The position numbers and the translations under genes were made by a program. Positions 50,829 through 58,876 of a stretch of 64,000 nucleotides of DNA are shown here, piece after piece. Origin of the DNA: Sphingobium lignivorans. GTDB taxonomy: Bacteria > Pseudomonadota > Alphaproteobacteria > Sphingomonadales > Sphingomonadaceae. The notes beneath the pieces are model-generated. The model did no database searches. It worked only from the letters and a program-made list of their open reading frames with translations, and was not told where the DNA came from. Numbering within the stretch: the first letter of the stretch is position 1; each line of letters starts with the position of its first letter. Location: positions 3,565,001 to 3,629,000 of the forward strand of contig NZ_JACHKA010000001.1 in NCBI RefSeq assembly GCF_014203955.1, in the 5' to 3' direction.

Positions 50829-52232
50829 ATGACGACTTCGATCACGGGTTTTCCCTTCCCGATTGGCCACGCGCTCATCCCGGGCGGCGCGGCCGGTGAG
50901 CATGTGGTGCCGGGCCACTTGAAGCCGGGCGACACGCTGCTGCACGTCCGCGACATCACCAATGGCACGCCGCCCAGCGCGGTCGACCGCACCGCCGAGT
51001 TTGCCGTCTCGACCACCAAGGCGGGCGTCATCGTCAACACCACCACGAACACGAGCGGCCGGTTTCTGAGCGTGCTCTGGGCTTCCGGCGGGGGGACAGC
51101 CGAGGAGGGACCGGCGCTCGATCCGTCGGTCAGTGGCCTCACCCTCGCCAACACGGCGGCCATCCGCGCCGGGTTCGCCGCCGTGCGCGCCGGCACGCGG
51201 GACATGCGGATCATCACCGTGGGAGACAGCACGACTGCCACGGGCGGCGTCGTCACCGGGAATTCACGCTACAATTCCTGGCCGGCCCGCATGGCACGGC
51301 TGCTGCGCGATGGCGGGCTGGCGACCAGCCACGAAAATCTGGTGGGCTTCAACGGCCAGGGCACGGCCGCCAATATGAACGCCAGCTTCCCCAACTTCAC
51401 CTTCACGGGGCAGTGCAATCCCGTGGAGGAGTCGCTGGGCGGCAAGATCCTCGGCCAGTCTGCCGCCGGTACGTTCACCTTCACGCCGAGCGAGAATGTG
51501 ACGGGCTACCGGGTGCTCTACGCCAAATCGACATCGGCAGGCGTCTTCTCCTGGCGCATCAATGGCGGCGCGGCGACGAACGTCGATCGCCAGATTGGCG
51601 CCGGCTACGAACTCGGCGAGCTGATCATCGATGCCGACGACGTGCCGGCGCTGGCAACGCCCGGCCTGCACACGATCAGCTTCTCGTGGGTGAGCGGCTA
51701 TCACGCGGTCATCTCGATCGAGGGCCTGCGGGGCGAGCGTGTCGTCAACGTCTACAATGCCGCGATTTCCTCCAGCAAGGCGGTGGACTGGCCGACGCCG
51801 ACCGGCCGGCCCTATTACCGACTGGAGCTGCTGCAGGCCGAGCAGGCCGATCTCGTGCTCATCAACCTCGGCATCAACGACTGGCGGGCGGCCAACTGGA
51901 CATCAGCCTACAATACGGCGCTGCAGTCGCTCATCACGGCGGCGAAAGCCGGTGGCGCGGACGTCATCCTGTTGTGCCCGTGCCCCTCGGCCGAAACGAG
52001 CGGGGAGAGTATATCGGCCGTGCGGCAGGGCGCCTACAACGATGCCATCCTGGCCCTCGGGGCGAGCAACAGCGTGCCGGTGGTCAACCTGCGCAGCTTC
52101 TATGGCAGTGGTGATGCGGCCGTGAGCGCGGGCTATCTGCTTGCGGACGGCATCCACCAGACGCCGGAAGGCTATGCCGCCACGGCGACGCTAATGGCGG
52201 ATACGCTGGCCTATATCGAGCAGATGAGCTGA
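50829..52232 (+). CDS. SGNH/GDSL hydrolase tail protein with decoration-like N-terminal domain
   Basis: 467 residues. Residues 1-88 are homologous to the decoration-like protein encoded at 36759 (SITGFPFPIGHALIPGGAAG; LKPGDTLLHVRDITNGTPP). A linker leads to an SGNH hydrolase with block I RIITVGDSTTA (nucleophile Ser near residue 143), LVLINLGINDW (block III) and ADGIHQTPEGY (catalytic Asp-His). A beta-sandwich-like domain is inserted between blocks. Such phage esterases deacetylate surface polysaccharide. The substrate is likely host exopolysaccharide or O-antigen (inference). Six bases of GAGGAGGATGAC precede the ATG. Confidence 0.88.
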   Translation: MTTSITGFPFPIGHALIPGGAAGEHVVPGHLKPGDTLLHVRDITNGTPPSAVDRTAEFAVSTTKAGVIVNTTTNTSGRFLSVLWASGGGTAEEGPALDPSVSGLTLANTAAIRAGFAAVRAGTRDMRIITVGDSTTATGGVVTGNSRYNSWPARMARLLRDGGLATSHENLVGFNGQGTAANMNASFPNFTFTGQCNPVEESLGGKILGQSAAGTFTFTPSENVTGYRVLYAKSTSAGVFSWRINGGAATNVDRQIGAGYELGELIIDADDVPALATPGLHTISFSWVSGYHAVISIEGLRGERVVNVYNAAISSSKAVDWPTPTGRPYYRLELLQAEQADLVLINLGINDWRAANWTSAYNTALQSLITAAKAGGADVILLCPCPSAETSGESISAVRQGAYNDAILALGASNSVPVVNLRSFYGSGDAAVSAGYLLADGIHQTPEGYAATATLMADTLAYIEQMS

Positions 52233-52247
52233 GGCGTGGCCGAAGCC

Positions 52248-52472
52248 TCAGTCCTCAGGCGTGAACAGCTCGTGATAGGCGCCGCGATCTCGATCGATCA
52301 TGTGCGTGATCAGCTCGACGACGATGCGGCGCAGCGCCTCGACGTCATCGGCCGCCTGGGCCCGCTCCAGCAGGAGCAGCAGGCGGCGGGCACGATCGAC
52401 CGATCCGATGGTCTCGACCTCGATCTGCGCCAGCCTCTCCAGCTCCGCGTCCATCACAGCTGCATTCATCAT
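52248..52472 (-). CDS. Small antisense-oriented protein in tail operon
   Basis: 74-residue minus-strand protein (MMNAAVMDAELERLAQIEVE; RARRLLLLLERAQAADDVEA; LRRIVVELITHMIDRDRGAY), helical and well composed, with GGGAG as ribosome site 8 bases before ATG 52472. The opposing plus frame is Gln/His/Asp-rich and non-coding in look. It lies between two plus-strand tail genes, so it needs its own promoter and may be a lysogeny-expressed or phase-controlled gene. No family recognised. Confidence 0.6.
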   Translation of the reverse strand: MMNAAVMDAELERLAQIEVETIGSVDRARRLLLLLERAQAADDVEALRRIVVELITHMIDRDRGAYHELFTPED

Positions 52473-52555
52473 GGCATTGTCTCCCTGATGCCAAACGAGC
52501 CCGGAACCTACAGCACAGACGGACACCCCTACAAGCAGGACCTGAGGAGCCTTTC

Positions 52556-52840
52556 ATGACCGACCTGTTCGCTTCCCATCTCGACTCCCCCACCGCGCCT
52601 GCACGGCGCGCGTTCACCATCGTGCCAAGCGACAGCGCGCCAATCGACCCCCTGCCCAAGGCGGTGCGCTTCAACGGCGCCGGCACCGTGACGTTCCGAG
52701 CGGTCGATTCCACGGCGGACGAGACATGGGACGTTTCGGCCGGCGAGATCGTGGACGTGCGCATGCTCTACATCCGGCAGACCGGCACGGAGATCGTCTC
52801 TCCCGGCTCGCACCCCACTGGCATCTCCGGGATCGCCTGA
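52556..52840 (+). CDS. Spike base protein, RCAP_Rcc01079-like
   Basis: 94-residue beta-rich protein. SHLDSPTAPARRAFTIVPSD, then SAPIDPLPKAVRFNGAGTVT and the C-terminal MLYIRQTGTEIVSPGSHP match the pattern of the small spike base protein first described in gene transfer agent loci (RCAP_rcc01079 type), where it anchors capsid or tail spikes. Here it lies directly upstream of a large tail protein, with an overlap at TGATG. Confidence 0.8.
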   Translation: MTDLFASHLDSPTAPARRAFTIVPSDSAPIDPLPKAVRFNGAGTVTFRAVDSTADETWDVSAGEIVDVRMLYIRQTGTEIVSPGSHPTGISGIA

Positions 52841-55800
52841 TGGGCGGCTTCGGCTTCGGCTATGGCCATGGCGCGGCCGGGCGCATGCGGCGGCGCCGGT
52901 TCCTTTTCGGCGGGAACGCGCCGGCCTCCCCCGGGCGGATCGGTGACCTTCTTGCCTCCCCCGGCAACGGGCAGGTGACGCTCACACACAGTGCTCCGTC
53001 CGCGAATGGCAGTCCGATCACCGATTATGCATATCGCTACAGGATTGTCGGGGCGCCGGACTGGACCGACCATGCCGACGCCGTCTCGTCTGTCCCTCTG
53101 GCCGTGGTCACCGGCCTCGTCAACGATGCCGATCCCTATGAGTTTCAGGCTCGGGCCCGCAACGACCTGGGCGATGGCGATTGGTCCAACGTCGCCGTTG
53201 CGACACCGAGCGCCACGGCGCTTTCGAAGCCCGTCGTGGCGCTCGACTTCGATGCCTTCGCGGCCACGATCGAGAACGCCGAGACCGGCGTGAGCTACGA
53301 GGCCTTCAGCGTCGCCCCATCAGGCGCCCGGACATTGCTCGGCGTGCCCGCCGCCGGTAACGGTTACACAGTCGCCTGCGCCGGTATCGGCGCGCTGGAG
53401 CTGGTGGTCGTGGCGACGCTGGGGGGCGTGACCCGGGAGAGCGACGCCTACATCTTCGATCCTGACAATCTCATCGCCCGATTCGACTTCACGGCGCTCT
53501 CCGACCGCGCGCTGAATGGCTATGAGGGCTGGTCCGCCAGCCAGATGACAATCGCCGACGGCATGGTGAAGAAGCTGGCGAATACCGGCACCACGCGCGC
53601 CTGGCGCGACCTGGGCGGGCAGCTCGTCGGCGTCAAGGCGCGCATGCGCCGCAACGCGTCGCTGGGGACGCAGGACTCGGCCGACCGCAACTGGCTGGAG
53701 TTGATCAGCAACGCAGCCGGCACGCGCTGCCTGCGCCTGCAGCTCTGGCACTCCGCCTTCGACGTGTTCACGGTCGGCTACGCTGGCGGATCGCTTGCAA
53801 AGAGCTACACAGGGCAGGCGAACGGGCGTTTCAACGATCGCGATGTCTTCGAGTGGAAGCCGGCGACGACAGCGGACGGCAAACGGTTCTTCCAGCTGTT
53901 TCACCAGGGCGTCGCCCAGATCACGTCCGCGATCGACGGCTATACGGACCGGGGCTTCGAGGTCACGGACTTCCTGGCTGGCGCGGCTCCGGCCGACACC
54001 CTGTTCTTCGTCCGCGCCACCACCGGCAATCCGGGTGTTGCTTATCCTCACCGGCTGCTCGATCAGATCGAGTTTCGGGACTACAGCAGTGCCGTGTTCA
54101 GCGTCGGCTCCACGAGCTATGGCTGGCCGACGATCCATGAGGAAGCGCTCTTCAATGCCCGGCTCGAATATCTGGGCGCGATCGCCGAGGTCGAAGTGTG
54201 CTTCCGCACCGCCGATGGCCGCAGGATCAGCGCCTGGGAGACATTCGCTACAGGCGGCGACGGGACGGCCAGCATCGCGCACCACTTTCCAGAGGCCGCC
54301 TACAACACCCCAGATGTCTATCTGGTCGGACGGGACAAAGCGGATCCGGACAAGTTCTTCATCCATGCGATCGGGACCCTGCGCGCCTTCCCGCTTATGC
54401 CGACCCTCAGTGACATCCAGTGGGGTGTGAACCCCACCGCCATGGCCTCGTGGGACACCGGGCCGGGCGCTCTGCAGGACCCGGGCCTCGTCTATGGGCT
54501 GCAGCTCATAGACAGCGCGAATACCAGTATATCGGGGCAGGTGCCGATGCTGGCGAACGGTCGACCCTCCGGCATGCTGCCGGATGGTGCTGGCGGCTTC
54601 ATGCTCAAATATTACGAGAGTGGCGCGCGGCGCGAGGCGCAGGACGGGCTGGGCCAGTATACGCTGGATCCGATTCATGATCCCGCCCGCTGGATCGTCG
54701 ACATACCGTCGCACGGCGGCGCGATCGCGAACCCGCAGATCATCAGCGGCGGGCGCCTACGCTTCGACGTAATCAGCTATGGCGTGCCATCTCTCACCGT
54801 CCGTTTCCGGCCGGTGAGCGGGACATCCGAGCCGGAGCCCGATGGCGTGGGCTTCAGCGGCTATCTCACGACGCCGGCAGCGGGCTTTCCTCCGGTCGAT
54901 CCTTCAAAGCTGCTACGCCCGTCCATGGTGCTGGGCTGGGGCCGGGCAGACAGCAACTGCCGGGTCAGCCGCTTCATGCAGTGGCACAACAGCATCGGCC
55001 TGCCGACGCCAAGCATCGTCTATCCGTTCACGCGCGAGACGGCCGCGGCGCTGCCCATCCAGCAGATGCTGAGGGCCGTGATCGAACTCGACCACGTCAT
55101 GTGGCTCTCCATGCGTCACCAGCGCTCCCTGGAATACTGGTATCGCTATGCGATCGAGACGGCGCGGATCGTGAAGGCCACCACGGGGTATGCGCGCGAC
55201 CTCCTCATCGAGATCGGCAACGAGCGCACCAACTCGGTGCCGGACTATATCCCCGGGAATGCCGAGCTGTTCCTGATAGCAGCCGAGGGCGGTTTCATCA
55301 CCGGCGTGGAGCGCGGCAACATGCTCAACGAGTATCGGGTGGACTATATCCGGCCGAGGACGGGGCAGGCGGACGTGCAGGCAGGCAAGACGGTGCCGTT
55401 CGGCCAGCGCCTCGTCGGCGGCATGTCCGGCTACAACAACATGATGGTGGAGTGCATCAAGGAGGGGGGCGCGACCACGGGCGATCTCCTCCCACCGGCC
55501 GGCTCCGCGCGCGGGGACTATGGCGCGTGGCGGGTGCTCGCCACCACGGCCGAGCTTGAATCGGCGCGCGATCACTGCGCGGCATGGCTGATCGGTGAGC
55601 TGCGTGACATCATGAACACGGGCATCGTTCCCGCCCGGCCGGACCTGTCCGATCCCAGCGTGGCGCTGGAGGGCCGGGCCAGGTCGATTCACACGGTGCT
55701 GCCGGCCCAGAACCCGAGCACGCTGGGCACCTATCTCTGCGCGGGCGGGGCTGGCACCGAACATGGGCGGCGGATCGACTATCTGGGGACGACGTTCTAC

Positions 55801-56347
55801 CTCAATATCGACGGCTTCAAGAACTACTACGGCGCGGCCAACATGGCGGCGGCGGTGACAGCGGATCCGGGCCGGCGCGGCCGACGCCTATTTCAGCGCC
55901 ATGGTCGGGGCTTCGACCAGCAAGATTGCTCAGCAACGCACGCTGGCTCTGACCGTCGCGCAGATGATGCTGGCTGCTGGTGTTCCGCTCAGTGAGCAAC
56001 CCGTCTGGGTCGGCTATGAGGGCGGGCTCCATAACAACTGGCTCGACCTGCCGGCCGGCACCGAGCGGAATGCCATCGCCAGCTGGTTCGTGAACCATGT
56101 GCTCAAGGACGATCGCATGCGGACGCGGATGAAGGAGCACTACCAGCGGGTCATCGAGGCGGGCCTGTGTCGCATCCCATGTGTCTTCACGCAGGTGCAG
56201 GCGCTTAGCACCACAAGCGGCACCAACAGCGTCGAGTATTTTGGCATCGAGCGCGAGCGCCTCGGCGCCTGGATGGACGAGACCATCGGCCCGGCTGAGA
56301 AGTCATATTGGGCGGTTCGGGAAACGATGCTGGAAATGGTCGAGTGA
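52840..56347 (+). pseudogene. Large tail/receptor-binding protein, single-base frameshift
   Basis: Intended product about 1,168 residues: Gly/Arg-rich N-terminus, a fibronectin type III domain (residues about 30-120: GRIGDLLASPGNGQVTLTHS), lectin-like beta domains, and a C-terminal domain with YEGGLHNNWLDLPAGTERNA. Frame 1 ends at 55995; the last 155 codons are in the +1 frame (SAMVGASTSKIAQQ onward). The break is within GATCCGGGCCGGCGCGGCCGAC near 55866-55880: deleting one G restores ADPAGAADAYFSAMV. So one extra G disrupts the gene, by mutation or read error. The first 1,000 residues may still be made. It probably binds the host surface. Confidence 0.85.
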
Positions 56348-56507
56348 GAGGCGTCTCAGAGGGCTCTTAGAGGCGCCTGAGGAGGCATGGAGTCGCGGAC
56401 AAGTGCTCTAGAAACTCTTGTCAAAGACTCCAAAAGCTCGCGCCGCGCTACACCGCCACCGCCGTTTTTTTCGCTTGTGCAGCACGAGCAGTTCGTTACG
56501 TTATATC
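56348..56507. other. Right prophage end and receptor gene leader
   Basis: 160 bp between the last phage codon and the TonB receptor ATG. The left part has direct-repeat-like blocks (GAGGCGTCTCAGAGGG and TAGAGGCGCCTGAGGAGG), possible transposase binding sites at the phage right end. The right part (TTCGTTACGTTATATCATG) is AT-rich and may be the receptor's promoter. The exact end was not identified. Confidence 0.5.
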
Positions 56508-58727
56508 ATGATGAAAAAGACATCTCTCCCCGCGCGCGCCATGCGCTCCGTCGCCCTTTCCGCTCTCCTCATGGGCGTGTCAGCCCTGCCCGCGCAGGCG
56601 CAGGATCGCGCCACGCAGCCGCCGGACACCGGCGCCGGCCATGGGCATGACGCGGATCATCCCGAGGACATCGTCATCACGGCGATCATCCCCCGGGCCC
56701 ATATCGATGTTCTGGGCGGCACCTCGGTGCTGCGCGGCGAGGAGCTGGTGCGGGATCTGCGGCCCAGCCTCGGCGAGACGCTGGCCCGCCAGCCGGGCGT
56801 GAGCGCGACATCCTTCGGCCCCGGCGCCTCCCGCCCCATCCTGCGCGGCTTCTCGGGCGACCGCATCCGGCTGCTGACCGACGGGATCGGCAGCTTCGAT
56901 GCCTCCGCGACGTCCGTGGACCATGCAGTGGCCATCAATCCGCTGCTCGCCGAGCGAATCGAAGTGATGCACGGCCCGGCCGCGCTGCTCTATGGCGCAT
57001 CGGCGGTGGGCGGCGTGGTGAACGTGATCGACGGGCGGCTGCCCAGCCGGCTGCCGAGCGACGGCTTCGACCTGGCGCTGCAGGGCAATTACGGCTCGGC
57101 CGCCGAGGAACGCTCGGTGGCGGGCAAGGCCGACATCGTGCTGACGGGCGGCCTCGTCTTCCATGCCGACGGCAGCTGGATGAAAACCGGCGACCTGCGC
57201 ACTGGCGGCCACATCCTGGGCCCCGTGCAGCGCGCCGAGGCGCGGGAAAGCGACGAGGCGGAGATCAACGAACTCGCGGGCCTTTCCGGCCGCCTGCCCA
57301 ATTCCGCCATCGAGGCCTGGAGCTACACCGGCGGGCTCAATTATATCGGCAGCGACGGCGGATCGATCGGCTTCTCGCTCGGGCGCTCACATGCCACTTA
57401 CGGCATCCCCATCCGCTACATCACGCATGAAGAGGAGCATGATCATGACCATGATCATGACGATGACGATCACGACCATGAAGACGAGCATGGCCACGAG
57501 CATGGCGCGGAAGCCGTGCGCATCGCCATGTACCAGACCCGGGCGGATCTGCGCGCGGTCGTGCCGGTCGGCGGCGGCTTCCTCGACCAGATCCGGCTGC
57601 GCGCCGGCTGGGCGGACTATGAACATGCCGAAGTCGAGGAAGAAGGCGACGTGCATGCGCGCTTCTTCGTCGAAGGGCTCGAATCGCGACTCGAGCTCGT
57701 CCAGAGCCGGCGCGGGGGATGGGACGGCGCCATCGGTGCCCAGCTTCTGCTGCGCAAGAGCCGGATCGAAGGCGAGGACAAGTTCCTCCCGGCAATCGAC
57801 AGCAGCACATTCGGCCTCTTCACGCTGCAATCGCTCGACATGGGCCCGCTGCGGCTGGAAGCGGGCGGGCGGTTCGAGCATGTCGAGATCGACGGCGCGG
57901 AGGACCTCGACATCGGCTCGGCTGCCCTCACCCGCAAGTTCGACACCTTCTCCGGCTCGCTCGGCGCGAGCTACGCAATCGTGCCGGACTGGCGCGTGGG
58001 CGTGAACCTCTCGCGCGTGGAGCGCGCACCGAGCGCCGAGGAGCTGTTCGCTCGCGGCATCCACCACGGAAGCCAGTCCTTCGAGCTGGGCGACCCCGAT
58101 TTCAGCTCGGAGCGCGGCTGGGGCATCGAGGGAACGCTGCATGGCCGCGGGACCAATTTCCACGTGACTGCCTCGGCCTATTACAATCATTTCGACCGCT
58201 TCATTTATGACGACCTCGTCGATGACGAGGTCTGCCTCGCCGCGGTCGGGGGCGACGAGCTGGAATTCCCCTGCCTCGCCTACCAGCAGGACAAGGCCAA
58301 ATATTATGGCGCGGAAATCTCCGCCGACTGGACCGTCGCGCAGCTCGGCAGCACGGCGGTCAAGCTCGATGGCCTGATGGACGTGACACGGGCCTCGCTC
58401 GAGGGCGGCCGGCCCGTGCCGCGCATCCCGCCCCTGCGCCTGCTGGGCGGCGTCGAACTCACCAATCCGGCATGGACGGCCCGCGTGGAAGCGGAGCATT
58501 CCTTCAAGCAGGACCGGGTGAGCGAGCGCGAGACGCCCACCGCCGCCTTCACGCTCGTCAACGCCTCCCTGGGATGGCGGCCGGCGCCCTTTGCCGACCG
58601 CGTCTCCCTGACCCTGAGCGCGAACAACATCTTCGACGTGAATGCCCGCCGGCACGCCAGCCTGCTCAAGGACTATGCGCCGCTCGCCGGCCGCGACGTG
58701 CGCATCAGCCTCGCCGTCAAGCTCTGA
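56508..58727 (+). CDS. ZnuD-like TonB-dependent outer-membrane receptor
   Basis: 739-residue outer-membrane transporter. Signal peptide (MRSVALSALLMGVSALPAQA), His-containing linker (GAGHGHDADHPED), plug domain (LGETLARQPGVSATSFGPGA, SRPILRGFSGDRIRLLTDGI) and a 22-strand-type barrel ending in aromatic-poor VRISLAVKL. A very His/Asp/Glu-rich loop at residues about 306-334 (HDHDHDHDDDDHDHEDEHGH) and the plug pattern point to zinc uptake, as in ZnuD of Neisseria. ATG 56508 is first of a Met pair. The prophage end lies within 160 bp upstream, so its original promoter may be altered. Confidence 0.92.
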   Translation: MMKKTSLPARAMRSVALSALLMGVSALPAQAQDRATQPPDTGAGHGHDADHPEDIVITAIIPRAHIDVLGGTSVLRGEELVRDLRPSLGETLARQPGVSATSFGPGASRPILRGFSGDRIRLLTDGIGSFDASATSVDHAVAINPLLAERIEVMHGPAALLYGASAVGGVVNVIDGRLPSRLPSDGFDLALQGNYGSAAEERSVAGKADIVLTGGLVFHADGSWMKTGDLRTGGHILGPVQRAEARESDEAEINELAGLSGRLPNSAIEAWSYTGGLNYIGSDGGSIGFSLGRSHATYGIPIRYITHEEEHDHDHDHDDDDHDHEDEHGHEHGAEAVRIAMYQTRADLRAVVPVGGGFLDQIRLRAGWADYEHAEVEEEGDVHARFFVEGLESRLELVQSRRGGWDGAIGAQLLLRKSRIEGEDKFLPAIDSSTFGLFTLQSLDMGPLRLEAGGRFEHVEIDGAEDLDIGSAALTRKFDTFSGSLGASYAIVPDWRVGVNLSRVERAPSAEELFARGIHHGSQSFELGDPDFSSERGWGIEGTLHGRGTNFHVTASAYYNHFDRFIYDDLVDDEVCLAAVGGDELEFPCLAYQQDKAKYYGAEISADWTVAQLGSTAVKLDGLMDVTRASLEGGRPVPRIPPLRLLGGVELTNPAWTARVEAEHSFKQDRVSERETPTAAFTLVNASLGWRPAPFADRVSLTLSANNIFDVNARRHASLLKDYAPLAGRDVRISLAVKL

Positions 58728-58730
58728 GAG

Positions 58731-58775
58731 CGAAAGGCCCCGCTCCCTCCTGCACGGAGAGAACGGGGCCTTTCG
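58731..58775 (+). terminator. Terminator after TonB receptor gene
   Basis: Perfect 12-bp arms CGAAAGGCCCCG (58731-58742) and CGGGGCCTTTCG (58764-58775) around a 21-base loop, starting 4 bp after the stop. It is followed by TCATTT, a weak T tract. Probable terminator of the receptor gene. Confidence 0.8.
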
Positions 58776-58876
58776 TCATTTACGGTTCGGGAGCAGGATA
58801 GCCGCGGCCGGATATGCGCCGGCGCGAACCTCGCCTTTCGGTGAGCCCGCGCCGGCAGATGATCGAGGCTTTACCC

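Larger units (their letters stand above)
16500..56480. mobile_element. Transposable (Mu-type) prophage, siphophage-like body
   Basis: A contiguous phage genome of about 40 kb; ends are approximate. From the left it has a minus-strand repressor, divergent Ner-like gene, MuA transposase and MuB ATPase, DUF3164, GemA, Mor, lysis genes, Mu gp27-type small terminase (DUF3486) and gp28-type TerL. These mark a replicative-transposition phage. The structural half differs from Mu: HK97-type portal, protease and capsid, connectors, tail tube, frameshifted chaperones, tape measure and a J-like tip, that is, a long non-contractile tail. The order resembles transposable siphophages such as B3/D3112 with the head genes swapped. 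All essential genes look intact except one tail protein with a single-base frameshift. Confidence 0.93.

Noticed and set aside
52236..52559. 107-codon plus-strand ORF between esterase and spike base genes
   Set aside because: Gln/Asp/His-rich and in the shadow of a better minus-strand ORF with a ribosome-binding site.
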